64,000 nucleotides of DNA from Saururus chinensis (taxonomy: Eukaryota; Streptophyta; Magnoliopsida; Piperales; Saururaceae), in contig CP141148.1 of the NCBI GenBank assembly GCA_035235625.1, positions 22,073,057 to 22,137,056 on the forward strand, written 5' to 3'. A program made the position numbers and the translations under genes. Below are positions 1 through 11,379 of the stretch, piece by piece. The notes under the pieces are model-generated. The model saw only the letters and a list, made by a program, of their open reading frames with translations, did not search any database and had not been told where the DNA came from. Position 1 is the stretch's first letter, and every line of letters starts with the position of its first letter.

Positions 1-1055
1 AGTGACATGGTGGAGCGGTTTTTGGAAATTTTTATGGATGACTTTTTTGTTTTTGGTGATTCTTTTGATGATTGTCTTGATAACTTAGAAAAAGTTTTGG
101 TGAGATGTGAAGATAAAAATTTAGTTTTAAATTGGGAAAAGTGTCATTTTATGGTTACTACTAGAATAGTACTTAGTCACATTGTTTTTGTGTAGAGAAT
201 TCAAGTGGACAAGGCAAAAATTGAATTGATTGCTAATTTGCCTAGTCCAAAGTCCATAAAAGATGTTAGATCCTTTTTGGGGCATGCCGGTTTTTATAGA
301 AGATTTATATAGAATTTTAGTGTGATATCTAGACCATTGTGTAATCTTCTATCTAAAGAACATTCTTTTGAGTGGTCGGATACATGTGAAGAAGCTTTCA
401 CAAAGCTTAAGAACATGTTAGTGTCCGCACCCATCATGCAGCCCCCGGATTGGACCCTTCTTTTTGAAATTACGTGTGATGTAAGTGATTATGCCGTTGG
501 GGCTGTTTTAGGGCAAAGGAAAGATAAAAAACCTTGTGTCATTCATTATGCAAGTAGAACTTTAAATAGTGCTCAAACTACTCCACCACTGAAAAAGAAC
601 TTCTTGCTGTAGTATTTGCACTTGATAAATTTAGATCCTACTTGATTGGCTATTAAATTATCATTTTTACTGATTATGTAGCTTTGAAGTACCTTTTGAG
701 GAAACAAGATACAAAGCCTAGATTACTCCGATGGATACTACTACTCCAAGAATTTGATCTCACAATCAAAGACAAGAAGGGAGTAGAGAATGTGGTGGCG
801 GATCATCTTTCCAGATTGGAATTTTCTGATTCTTCGGACAATATTCAAATCTAAGATACATTCCCCGATGAACAACTTTTTGCCATCTCACATCCTCCAT
901 GGTATGCCGACATTGCCAACTACTTGGTGACAGGTAAAGTTCCCCACCATTGGTCTCCTAAAGATAAAAAGTGATTCTTCACCGAGGTAAAGCATTTCTT
1001 TTGGGACGACCCCTATCTCTTTAAGTACTGTCCAGATCAAATAATAAGGAGATGT
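1..1055 (+). pseudogene. Reverse transcriptase end and RNase H of Athila-like pol
   Basis: The reading starts inside RT: the catalytic motif FMDD lies near position 30 and is intact. Stops fall at 193 (TAG) and 310 (TAG). The RNase H start follows (FEITCDVSDYAVGAVLGQ, around 465-520), with its first acidic residue in CDVSDYAVG. A frameshift near 585 moves the reading to the frame of codon 606, which then runs into the integrase with stops at 654, 852 and 972. The motif ADHLSRLE, typical of the RNase H/integrase linker in these elements, is visible near 797-820. A spliced or edited product is not plausible; this is a decayed copy. Confidence 0.85.
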
Positions 1056-2102
1056 GTGCCTAATTCTGAACAAGTAAGTATCATCTCTTTTTATCATTCT
1101 GAAGCATGCGGTGGTCACTTCTCTAAAAAGACCACCGCTAAAATTTTACAATGTGGTTTTTACTGGCCGACGCTTTTCAAAGATGTTCATGAATTTTGCA
1201 AAACTTGTGAAAGGTGTCAAAAGTTAGGAGCCATATCTCGTCGAAATATGATGCCCCTTAACCCCATATTGGTTATTGAGATTTTTTATTGTTGGGGTAT
1301 TGATTTCATGGGACCTTTTCCTCCTTCTTTTGGCTATGTTTACATTTTAGTTGCTGTTGATTATGTTTCCAAGTGGATTGAGGCAATTCCTAGCAAAACC
1401 AGTGACCACAAAGTCGTTGTGCGCTTTTTAAAAGAAAATATATTTTCACGGTTTGGAACACCTCGAGCCATTATAAGTGACGGGGGGTCACATTTTTGTA
1501 ATAAGCCTTTTGAGGCTTTGATGAGGAAGTATGGGATTACCCATAAAGTAGCTACCCCCTATCACCCACAAACAAGTGGACAAGTTGAGATTTCTAATAG
1601 GGAAATTAAATATATTTTGCAAAAAACTGTAAATCCAAATGGTAAAGATTGGTCTTTACGGCTAACCGATGCTCTTTGGGCTTACCGTACTGCTTTTAAG
1701 ACCCCAATTGGAATGTCTCCCTACCGTTTGATTTTTGGAAAAGCTTGTAACTTGCCTGTGGAGTTGGAACATAGGGCATATTGGGCAATCAAAGCTTTGA
1801 ATTTTAACTTTGACAAGGCTAACTTAAATAGAAAATTGCAAATCAATGAGTTAGAGGAAATTCGACGTGATGCTTATGAGAGTTCAAAATTTTACAAAGA
1901 TAGAATGAAGGTTTTTCATGATAAAAACATTTTACGAAAAACTTTTGAGCTATTTCAAAAAGTTTTATTGTACAACTCTCGACTTCATCTCTTTCCAGGA
2001 AAATTAAGATCACGTTGGACAAGTCCTTTCATTGTAAAAACTGTTTTTCCTTATGGAACTATTGAAATTGAAAACCCAAAAAATGGATGTTTTCAAAGTT
2101 AA
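1056..2102 (+). CDS. Integrase-domain reading frame of Athila-like element (348 codons)
   Basis: This is the longest intact reading of the left element and encodes the DNA-joining enzyme of the retrotransposon. Numbered from the first ATG, the zinc-binding module has H14, H21 and the pair C51/C54. The catalytic core has D83 (GIDFMG), D142 (ISDGGSHF) and E178 (SGQVEISN); the last two are 35 residues apart, the normal D,D(35)E spacing. The C-terminal part ends near a [10 protein letters not shown]-like stretch that continues in another frame just past the stop, so the last residues are frameshifted. The ATG is not a natural start: the same frame extends upstream to the stop at 972 as part of the polyprotein. 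All catalytic residues persist, but the upstream polyprotein is broken. Confidence 0.85.
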   Translation: MPNSEQVSIISFYHSEACGGHFSKKTTAKILQCGFYWPTLFKDVHEFCKTCERCQKLGAISRRNMMPLNPILVIEIFYCWGIDFMGPFPPSFGYVYILVAVDYVSKWIEAIPSKTSDHKVVVRFLKENIFSRFGTPRAIISDGGSHFCNKPFEALMRKYGITHKVATPYHPQTSGQVEISNREIKYILQKTVNPNGKDWSLRLTDALWAYRTAFKTPIGMSPYRLIFGKACNLPVELEHRAYWAIKALNFNFDKANLNRKLQINELEEIRRDAYESSKFYKDRMKVFHDKNILRKTFELFQKVLLYNSRLHLFPGKLRSRWTSPFIVKTVFPYGTIEIENPKNGCFQS

Positions 2103-3503
2103 TGGACAACGTTTAAAACCATTTTTAGACCATTTTGTCCCTTTAATTGAGTCTACATCTCTTAAAAATCCAAATTATAAGGGTTGATTTTCTTTTCATG
2201 ATTTTTTTTTAAAAAAAACTAAAAAAAAAACCAAATTTTTTTTTTTCAAACATTGAAGACAATGTCTCATTTGGGTTGGGGGGTGAGTTTCGATAATTTT
2301 TGTTAATTGTATTGACTATGATAACCTTCATCCTTTCTTGGTCTACTTTCCTTTTACTTTGATCTATAGATAATGATGACACTTGAATATTTTATTAAAA
2401 CATTCATTTTGTGATGAGTCTTTACAATTAACTTTCATGAAGAGGATTTTTGAAACTAATTTTTATTTTCAAAATTTCACTCGCATGACGAATTTTTAGA
2501 GTTGAAGTCGAATTATGTGGTGTTGCTCTAATACTCACCCAGAATGTTGAGAGACACAAAATCCAATGAACTTTGACTTCCTTGTTCACTTGGTTGGCTG
2601 GAAATGAAGAAAAATTTTTGGGGATTATTATCGTTATGGAAATCAATCAATGAATTAGACCGAGTACTTTGAAAAGGGCTGCCTATGAAAAAAAAATGAA
2701 TGAGAAAAGAAAAAGAAGTAAAAAAAAAGTGATAAACATCATATTAAAAAAATAAAATGAAGTTGCCAAATAATGTTTCATTTTGTAAGATAGGGCGAAA
2801 CCATCGTTGTAACAACGCAAGAATGCTGAAATATCACAGATAAAGCCCATGAGGTATTAAAGTGAACATCCAAATCGCTTGTTATCTCGGACAGGTTGCT
2901 TAGTTTTGAATTGGTTCTTTTGGCTATCTAAACATCTCTTGGTGAGTAGAAGAGCATACTACTTTAGGAGGCTGATCCTTTAATTATCTTGTCAAAATTT
3001 TACTTAGACTCACTTACACATTGTTTCAAAAGTTCCTCTATATAGAAATTTAATGGTTGATACTTTTATATTTAATTTATGAAAACTAGTGCTTGAGTAG
3101 TTTGGAGATAATTGTAAAGTTTGTTCTTTGCTTAGTAAGGATGAAGGGGTTCTTTAGTCTTTTTTTACAATTATTATCTTAGTTTTTACTTCCTCAACAC
3201 AACTTGTTAGCATTGTAACTCATATTCTTTTTCTTCTTCTTTGTTTTGTCTGGCTGAAGATATAAAACTTAGCGTTACTTGGGAGGCAACCCATGAGTTT
3301 TTTTTTAAATTTTGTGGGAATATTAACTGCAAACCCTCACGAGACACAACTCGTCTACTAGTGTAAGCTAGGGGTTTAAAGGCTTGTTGCATATGCTGAA
3401 TGCAATCGAGATTTCCTACGGAAGTGGAGTAGTTAGTTTTGTTTTCTATTGTTTTAATTTTTGTTTTGCTCGAGGACTAGCAAAAAGTAGGTTTGGGGGT
3501 ATT
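2103..3503 (+). other. Long non-coding 3' region of the Athila-like element with two purine tracts
   Basis: No domain is recognisable in about 1.4 kb between integrase and LTR; related elements often carry an env-like reading here, and I see none. A G-rich tract (TTTGGGTTGGGGGG) lies near 2268-2283. The functional polypurine tract is probably GTTTGGGGGTATT at 3491-3503, directly before the LTR. Upstream of it the string GCTCGAGGACTAGCAAAA is shared, with one change, with the different Athila-like tail at 7063-7080. Confidence 0.6.
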
Positions 3504-4878
3504 TGATGCATTGAAATAATGTTCAATAAAATGTTTTCAAATTTTGAATTGCAATCGTATTTTGTGTTAATTCATTGCTGATTTGGGTTATTTATGTTTT
3601 GAATAAGTTAGTTGGACCTTAATTGAGTTTATATGTCTAAACAGGCTTTAACAGGATCTAAGTAGAAGAGGAAGTAAAGCCTATCTACCCAAAGCTATGA
3701 AAGTCAAGAATGGGCTCCTAATGGTCTAAACATGCATGGAATGGTCGAACACAACCTTGTGGACCCATTTGATTTGAGATTTGTATGAAGAGGACTAAAT
3801 TAGGAAAGAAGCTGATTCAGATAGATTGACAGAGCCTTAGTATTTCGATCATATCTTTTTATGTATGATTCGGATGAATACGATTCTAGTGGAATTGGAA
3901 AGAAGACTTTCATAGCTACAAATGATATTTCAGGAAGAAATTCCAAAGATTCATGGGTCGAATTCGGTATGCAAAGAGACAACTAGTAAACTAACCCGAG
4001 GCCAGCACATGAAGAATATTTTCATTGATTATGATTGATACACATAAAGAAAGACAAGGAGGCTGATTGGTTAACTAAAGGAAGATTCAAAGATACTTAT
4101 TTGCTAAATAAATTATTGATTTATTTAGTATCTAATCATTGCCAAAGAAGCAACCAATCAGGCAATCAATCAGGATGTAATCTAGAGATATGATTTTACT
4201 TTCCTCTTTGAAGCAACCCCTTCTATTCCTATAAATAGAGGGGTGGACGTGATAAATGACTCATCCCCTCCTCTTTGGAGCTCTCCTCTCATATTTTCTT
4301 CTCTTATATTGTATTTTTGTTTTAGTTTTATTGTAATGGCTTTCTAAGCTCTCAAGCTAAGGCTAGGAATGAAGCTTGTACTTGATGTTTAATGGATACT
4401 TTGATTCAAGTAAGTTCTTTATCATTTTAAATTGATGTTTCATATTTAATGAGTTTATAATCTATATAATTATTTGATTCAGCGTTGACGAAAGGCACGC
4501 TGAATGCTTATAATTCCCTGTGATTATATACTTAATGCTTTCACGTAGTAAACAATCAATTATTATTGTTCTATTTCAAAGTTTTTTTTAAAGATAAATT
4601 TTTCGATTGAGACGAATTTTCATTTGATCTTAATTGAGTTATCATTTGATTCAAATATACATTAGAGATTTATTACAAGTGGATTTCTGATGCCTTAGCA
4701 CTTTCTCTTTGATTGTCTCTTATTCTCTATTTCAACTTCCTTCTCTTATCTATTCTCTTCGTAATAGTTTTCTTTGTCACACAAGGCTTTTCCTGTGGAT
4801 CGACCTTGTTTACTATAGTTAACAAGTAAAAAAGAAATCTAAACTAGACTAATTCATAGTCTTGGTTTGGACGTAACA
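3504..4878 (+). repeat. 3' LTR of the Athila-like element
   Basis: It begins TGATGCATTG directly after the purine tract and ends GGACGTAACA, giving TG...CA termini and about 1375 bp. A good TATA box lies inside. The following bases read straight into another element's RT, which fixes the right edge within a few bases. No second copy lies in the window, so the 3' boundary rests on the TG/CA rule and the junction. Confidence 0.7.
4228..4241 (+). promoter_or_regulatory. TATA box in the Athila-like 3' LTR
   Basis: The string CCTATAAATAGAGG matches a strong plant TATA element and lies roughly midway in the LTR, where the U3/R boundary is expected. Whether it is active is unknown. Confidence 0.6.
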
Positions 4879-5930
4879 ATAGTGCTCCTTTGCATAGCAA
4901 GAAATTCTCTTTTTGGGACATCATATTGGCAGTGGACAAGTTTGAATGGATCAAGAAAAGGTCCATGCAATTGTTGATTGGCCGGACCATACCAAAGTAT
5001 AACAATTGTGAGCTTTCTTAGGTCTCTCAAACTACTACAAGCAATTTATCCAAGGGTATTCACAAAAAGTTGCCCCTTTAACAGACTTGTTAAAGAAGGA
5101 TCGCCCTTGGTATTGGTCAGAACACTGTCAGAAAGTCTTTGCTAAGTTAAAGGCAACGATCACACAAGAGCTGGTGTTTCGACTCCTAGACTACTCCAAG
5201 CCATTTGAAGTCTAGACGAATGCCTTTGATTATGTAATCTGGGGTGTTCTCTCACAAGAAGACCACCCTGTTGCCTTTGAAAGTCGCAAACTCAATGAAA
5301 TGGAGCGACACTAGATGACATAAGAGAAAGAGATGACAGTTGTTATCCATTGCTTGCGCACCTGGTGCCATTACTTATTGGGTTCTCACTTTGTCGTCAA
5401 AATAGACAACATTGCGACTAGTTATTTTCAGTCTCGGCCCAAGTTATCTCCCAAACAAGCTCGGTGGCAAGACTTTTTGACTGAATATGGCTATATATTG
5501 GAGTACAAACATGGGCGGAACAATGTCTTTGCTGATGCACTTAGTCGGCATGCCGAATTGACTGAATTGGCTTTCCTCCATCTTGCTAGCATCAGTTCTT
5601 GCTCTAATGATCTACAACATCGTATTCGAGCAGCAATGGTGAAAGAGGCCTTGGTGTGCACCCTTCTCCAGCAAGTGAAAGAAAACAAGACTCATAAGTT
5701 TTGGCTTGACAATGGGTTACTGATGACCAAGGGACAAAGACTCTATGATCCAAAAGCGGACAACTTGTAGAAAGAACTCCTTCACGAGTGTCATGACACT
5801 CCTTGGGCTGGTCATCTGGGTATCCATTGCACATTAACCCTTTTGGAGCAGGCTTATTTCTGGCCTCACATGGGCGATGACATTGAGGCATATGTTTGAA
5901 CTTGTCTTGCTTGCCAACAAGACAAGTGGA
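4879..5930 (+). pseudogene. RT end, RNase H and integrase zinc finger of a chromovirus
   Basis: One frame, starting at codon 4886, reads the end of RT ([37 protein letters not shown]), then RNase H (SKPFEV, WGVLSQEDHPVAFESRKLNEME), the ADALSRH linker and the integrase zinc module (HECHDTPWAGHLG, then CLACQQDK). Stops interrupt it at several points: one near 4895, at least three more before 5060, one near 5213, two near 5315-5322, one at 5768 and one at 5897. The sequence begins abruptly at the end of the preceding LTR, so the 5' part of this pol should lie left of the window. Confidence 0.8.
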
Positions 5931-6841
5931 ATGTAACAAACCACAAGGCCTCCTTGAACTACTGCCCATACCGCAGGGACCTTGGGAGAGTGTTTCTCTT
6001 GACTTCATCTCGGCACTGCCCAAAGTTGGCGTATACAGGTCAATCTTGGTGGTCGTTGACTGTTTCTCTAGATATGAAACCTTCATACCAACTCCCAAGC
6101 ATTGTACAACTGAAGAATCTGCCCACCTCTTTCTAAAGAATATTCTTAAGTATTGGGGTGTGCCCCATACAATTGTGGGTGATCGAGATGGACGTTTCAT
6201 GGGCCGCTTATGGATGGAACTATTTAAACTACTTGGTTCCAAGTTGAGTTTTTCGTCGAGCATGCATCCTCAAATAGATGGCCAAACAGAGCGAGTTAAT
6301 GCTCTCCTTGAAGAGTATCTACGCCACTTTATTAGCGCCAACCAGAAGAACTGGGTCAATCTCCTCGACATAGCCCAGTTCTTCTACAATCTGCAGAAGA
6401 GCTCCGCCACTAACCAGAGCCCATTCGAGTTAGCCACCGGTCGCCAACTTGCCACGCCCCACACATTAGCTATGGGCTATTTTGGCAACAGCCCCCTGCC
6501 TTCCGCCTTGCACAAGATTGGAACATCACCTCTAAAATTGCTCGTGCCTATCTTGAGAAGGCCGCTACTCGCGCAAAGAAGTGGGCCAACCAAGGTCGAC
6601 AACCTTCCACCTGTAGTGTGGGGGATCTCGTGCTCATCAAGCTTAATCCTGCCCAACTCAAACTCTTTCATCAACTTCATAAAGGCCTTCATACTCGATC
6701 GTGAAGTTGAATGTGGCAAAGCGACAGTCCGTGAAATCCTCATCAATGGAGGGACCTTCCACACAATTGGGAGCCTGGAGAAGAACTTCTCAACCACCAT
6801 GTTGATCACATCAAAGCCTACCTCTTGGAGAAGTGTCAATG
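5899..6841 (+). pseudogene. Integrase core and chromodomain remnant of the chromovirus
   Basis: After a shift of frame near 5930 the integrase core runs open. Counted from the ATG at 5896 its catalytic residues are D36 (SLDFISA), D96 (VGDRDGRF) and E132 (DGQTERVN), with intact D,D(35)E spacing. The ending FYNLQKSSATNQSPFELATG recalls the Galadriel-type chromoviruses, a lineage call made from memory. A second frameshift near 6490 moves the reading to AYLEKAATRAKKWANQG and VLIKLNPAQL. At 6742-6838 a chromodomain fragment reads HQWRDLPHNWEPGEELLNH, with the typical WRDLP and WEP motifs, before a TGA. Chromodomains on such integrases bind modified histones and guide insertion to heterochromatin. 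Confidence 0.8.
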
Positions 6842-6871
6842 AGGACGTCAATGAATTTGAGTGGGGGAGCA

Positions 6872-7000
6872 TGCCACAGACTGTGTTCCGGGCACCCTAC
6901 AAATTCCCCTTTTGCTATACTTACATGTATTTTTCTTTATTTTCTTTATTTATGTTTAAAGGTGAAACCATGCCCGTACAACCACTTTGGTGCAATCGTG
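6872..7000 (+). repeat. Start of the chromovirus 3' LTR, truncated
   Basis: A purine tract GAGTGGGGGAG precedes TGCCACAGACTG. The fragment shares GGGCACC and ATGCCC.TACAACCACTT with the reverse-strand LTR K at 55541-56259, and the coding tail before both LTRs also matches. It is cut off near 7000, where the tail of a different Athila-like element begins. The right boundary is approximate. Confidence 0.5.
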
Positions 7001-8515
7001 ATTCCCTACTAAAGTGGCATTTAGTTGTTTCTTTTCTAGATTAGTTGTTTTGTTTTGTTTTGCTCGAGGATTAGCAAAATATATGTTTGGGGGTATTTGA
7101 TAAGTATGAAATATATATATATATATTTTATGTGCCTTTTTACCTTATTTGCTAGTATAGTATTAGGTTAATTTAGGATTAATTATGGTTTATTTAGATT
7201 AAGTTAGATATTAATATTTTAGTTTAATTATTAAATAATTTGGGAGTTATTCATAGTTCAGGCATGCATTTGAATCAAGTTGGGATTTTAATTATATTCT
7301 ACATATCTAAAATGCAAAAGTTTTATGTTTTGTAGGTAAAGTGCGCTTATTGAGGTATATTGAGCAATATTTAGAATAATTCAAAACGCTCTTGATATAC
7401 TTCAAAAGGAGTTACAAACAAGTTGGAAACTACTATGGACATGAAAGAAAGACTTTAATGAACAGAGTAGAAAATTGGACACAAATATGAACTATCGAGT
7501 GAACAGACTTAGCTTCCTGAACAGAAACTGGACACAAAACTAAACAGAACTGTCCATATTGCGGAAATAGTATAGCCATTCGAATGGGCACGCAGGGCGA
7601 TCGAATGGGATAACATGCAATTTCCTATTTTGAGCCAATTTTGAGTTATTTCTATATTAAACTTTCTCTTATGATTCCTATGCCTATATAAAGACATATT
7701 TGGCTTGAAATTGTAAAATTTCAGTAGATTTTATAAAGAGAAGAAGGAAGAAGAAGAAGGAAGATTATTCAAAGTTTTTAATGGAGATTTAAGAGCTTTA
7801 TTCTACAATGGAAGGCTAGATTTTTCTTTTACTCAGGAGTTGATGAAACTATAGATAAGTTTTAATTTTTTTTCTTTTTAATTTAGATCTTAGTTGTGAA
7901 TAATGACAATTGTATGATAAAGATTTCTATTTTAATGGAAGAGCTTTTCATGTTTATTCAAATCTATATTGATTTATTGTCTTGTACATGATAGATTGAT
8001 GTGGTTTTAATATTTATATCAATTCTAATTTATGTGATTTAGATGAGATGGTCATGCAATAGTTTTAATGTTCATATGATTAATGAATTGGATGAGTTAT
8101 ACTAAGATTAGATGAGTTATGCCTATAATTTAGTTTAGTGTAGATGATTCGTACTATTGTCAAAGATAGTTCATGCCATGGATTTAATTAATGATTCTTT
8201 CTAAAGTAATTATAGCTTGTAGCTGAGAATACTTGTTCATATTCATACTAGATTTAGATTAAAGGTTAAGAAATTGTTATGGTACTGTAGTGGATTTAAT
8301 TTTCTAAGTATTTTTCATCATATTGATCTCTTCATTTTAATGTAGTTGATTACTTCTTTTACTTAATTTAAGTTTAAGTTTTTTTAGTTTTTAATTAACA
8401 AATTCTTCTATTAGATTTAGTAGTAATTCATCCATCCTTGAGGTTCGACAACCCTTAAACACTTATCCTAGTACAATTACCTTGTACACTTGCAAAGGAT
8501 TTAATTATAAACGAT
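7001..8515 (+). mobile_element. Tail and 3' LTR of a second Athila-like family
   Basis: The tail holds the conserved string GCTCGAGGATTAGCAAAA and the purine tract GTTTGGGGGTATT. The LTR starts at 7098 (TGATAAGTAT) and ends near 8515; I could not fix the 3' edge. A TATA box, CCTATATAAAGACAT, lies at about 7683. The LTR matches the isolated LTR at 34578-35747 over most of its length: the TATA region, the AGAAGAAGGAAGAAGAAG leader and the GGTTCGACAACCCTTAAA stretch near 8442. Everything 5' of the tail is missing. Confidence 0.7.
7683..7697 (+). promoter_or_regulatory. TATA box of the LTR at 7098
   Basis: CCTATATAAAGACAT is conserved at the equivalent place in the related LTR near 34913, which supports function in the ancestral element. 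Confidence 0.6.
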
Positions 8516-8529
8516 AAGTGCATGATGAT

Positions 8530-9995
8530 GTATGTGTCGAATGTGACAATAACCATGATGTGAATGATGAGATTTTTTTAGGGGATAGGAGCTGCTAGTT
8601 TGTTTTAGTAAATTTATTTCAAATGAGTTAGTGTTGTGGAGAATAACTTATGTTTCAGTTAGTCACTTGAGACTTATATATGCGATTATGAAAGAGGTTA
8701 AGTGGATTTTTTGAGTAATGTGATAATGTGGCTAATGTACTTCAATTCTATTTTCCCATCATGTTACAATCCATGGATTGCCTATCATGAACTTGATTCG
8801 ACGTGTTGGTCAACGGATAGGATGATTATGAATGTGATCACAATTGTGCTCTACCACCTGAATTTGTTCATTTTATGAATAACTAAAAGCATTAGGTGCA
8901 TCATAATCATCACAATAATCATTCACCTTTTGTTTTCCTTTTCATTTAGGGATTGTTGATTTTCAAAAATATGTGCATAATTAACATTGACATGAGAAGA
9001 CTCCATGACTGATTAAGTTCTTTTATTAAATACCCTATATGCCCTACTTGTCAAAGAATATCTAAAGAATATTCCATCATCACTCTTACTATCAAACTTG
9101 TCTAAGGCCTCTCTATCTCTCAAGATGTGACATGGACTCCCAAAGACTCTGAAGTGTTTGATAGTAGGTTTTTATCATCTCCATAACTCATAAGGAGATA
9201 GTGTATTGTCTCAAATAGACTCTAGTAGGGTATATGTTACAGTGCTTACATTCTCTTCCCAAAAATGTGGCTATGTTTTTTTCATTCAACATCACTCTAA
9301 CCATTTCTTAAATGATTTTGTTTTTTCTCTTAGCCACTTCATTTTCTTGTGGGTTTTTTGTAGTCGAAATTCATGGTGAATACCAAAATTTTAACAAAAC
9401 TATTTAAACCTAAAGTATGAGAATTCACCCCCTCTGTTACTTCTAATGCTCATGATTTTCAACCTACTTAGGTTTTGGATGGTAAGGGCAATGATTTTGA
9501 ATGCTTCAAAAACATCTAACTTTTCTTTAAAAAAATCTATCTTAGTAACTCTTGATAGGCATTAAGGGTTGTTCACTCCTTACATGTTTCAACTTTTTGT
9601 GCTGAGATTTTGAATGTTTACCCTTTTGACAAGCACCACATGCATAGTTTTCAGGAGTTTTTAGGATTGGGGCACCTCTAATGATTCTATTCTTTATTAT
9701 CTTAGTCAAATCTCTTAAATAATATGTTCTAATCTTTGATGTTACAAATAAGTATTATCAAGAAAGGACAAGTTAGCAAAATATATCAGATTAGGAAGAT
9801 AACATTTATCATGAGCTCATATTCCTTTTCCATCAATTTTAATTGTACTACCATCTCCAAATGCAAGTTTCCCATCATGTTTTTTTATCAATTGTGTGAA
9901 CCGAGATTTGTCATTAGTTATGTGCTTTAAGCAACCAATTGTTGGTTTGCAAACTATGTGTGTGACATAGACAAACCAAGAAAAATAAAGTGATT
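8530..9995 (-). pseudogene. Ty1/copia integrase relic
   Basis: Read on the minus strand, fragments follow the usual copia order: the pre-integrase stretch (KHITNDKSRFTQL, FGDGSTIKI), a histidine-rich HRL..H analogue (QRLEHII), the core motif IMSIRSNRGGEF, FGIHHEF, and the downstream block FRVFGSPCHILRDREALDKF followed by RAYRVFNKR. In the core motif the second catalytic aspartate is replaced by asparagine (IRSN for the usual IRSD). Many stops and shifts are present. The reverse transcriptase that should follow is lost at the LTR ending near 8515. Confidence 0.75.
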
Positions 9996-10059
9996 CTAAT
10001 TCGCAATTAAGTTACAAGATTTATCTTCCCCTTTAAAAAAAATAATCATATATTTTGTT

Positions 10060-11340
10060 CAAATCAACAGCCTAATTCCGAAGTGTTGTAATGAGAATTT
10101 GCAATCAAATAAGCAAGCAACACAACAATTTTTTAAGTGGAAACCCAACTAGAAAAAAACTCCAGGACATTCTGTCGAGATCAATGATGCATTATGTAAA
10201 CTTGATATTACAGAATTACTGATTACAAAGAACAAATGCTCATTCTTTTCTTCAAACGGCTGGTTCTTCGCACTACTCTTGAATTTTGAATCAACCTCTC
10301 ATTGGTTCTTTAACAGCAATAGTTCGATCTTCTCCTCTTTGTGCTATTTAGTCAAAGTAGATCTTTCATTTCCTCCTTTTATAATGGATATTTTATTCTC
10401 CTTGATCTTATCTGCAACAATATTCATCAAACAACATGCCTCACGTGTTTTTGTGCTCTTATCACACATTTAATTAGTCTTTTAATTAAGGTACACACTT
10501 TCTCGTTCTAGAAGACTAATTCTTCTCAAAACTTTATTAGAGCAACTCCACACAACCTCTCTAATTTTTCTAAGCCTTCTCCCTCTTTTTATTCAAGTTC
10601 CAAATCCTTTTTATAGACCCACAAGTCTGAAAAGGAATATGACTCAAACTAAGAATCCAAATCAAATCAACTAGGAATATGACCCCTTTTTATAGACCCA
10701 CAACTATTGATTGATTGAAGAGCCTTGTACCTTTTCTTCTACTTGCTTAATCTTTGTCTCCTTGTAGCTACTTCAAATAAGCTCCTCTTGTTCATGACTC
10801 TTGTGTGTATTGCATTGTGATTTTTTTTTCACTTTTAGCTAATTAAATTGATCTTCAAGGCATGTAGCCAAAAGAAAAAAAATTTACAATCAAAACCCAA
10901 TAGTGTAGACTCACCAATCTCTCTTTATGCTAACGACTTCCATGTCCTTTTCCCACGTCCAAAATATCCATTATATAGATAACTAAGTCAGTTTTGAATA
11001 GTAATCAAACTCAACTTAGAATGGGTTATTTTGGGAAACTGCAGGTTCTAGCGATCAATCACTATAGTAATCGATCACTTGACAATCAGCTCAGCCAAAT
11101 TTTGTGAAGATTGCTACAGTAATTGATCAATCAATCGATTAATAGTAACTACTACAGTAAATTGCTACATTAATGCTACAATGATTTGCTATTGTATTGC
11201 TACAGTGCTAAAAATTAAAATTCTTTATGATTAATCCCCTTTCTAATCCCGATTAATCTTGGATAAAAAATTTATATATGAAATATTTTACTGATTTTCC
11301 ACTTAATTTTTTCTCACACTAATATGATAAACCCTTTATC
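10060..11340 (-). repeat. LTR of copia-type family J, copy 1
   Basis: The block matches 16523-17067 and 17068-17700 in pieces (for example TTTTTGTGCTCTTATC near 10447, the TTTTTATAGAC stretch, and the CTCAAACTA..A.TC.AAATCAAAT stretch). The TATA-like GTCTATAAAAAGG on the minus strand lies near 10608, so the LTR points left. It lies upstream, on that strand, of the copia relic at 8530-9995, so it may be that element's 5' LTR. Palindromic CGATCA/TGATCG words lie at 11049-11145. Edges are approximate. Confidence 0.5.
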
Positions 11341-11379
11341 CTAAGTATGTGAATGTGATGTGTGCGTGTGTTTTTACTG

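Larger units (their letters stand above)
1..4878 (+). mobile_element. Athila-like Ty3/gypsy retrotransposon, 3' portion
   Basis: The order is RT end, RNase H, integrase, a long non-coding stretch, a polypurine tract and a 3' LTR, which is the 3' half of a Ty3/gypsy element. The integrase C-terminal side (motifs [29 protein letters not shown]) resembles the plant Athila lineage, judged from memory of the family. The 5' LTR, gag and most of RT would lie left of the window. At least five in-frame stops and one frameshift make it non-functional. Its right edge abuts the middle of another element's RT, so it was probably inserted there. Confidence 0.85.

Noticed and set aside
5604-6263. 219-codon reading on the minus strand
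   Set aside because: It lies antisense to a clear integrase with a D,D(35)E triad and has no recognisable domain of its own.
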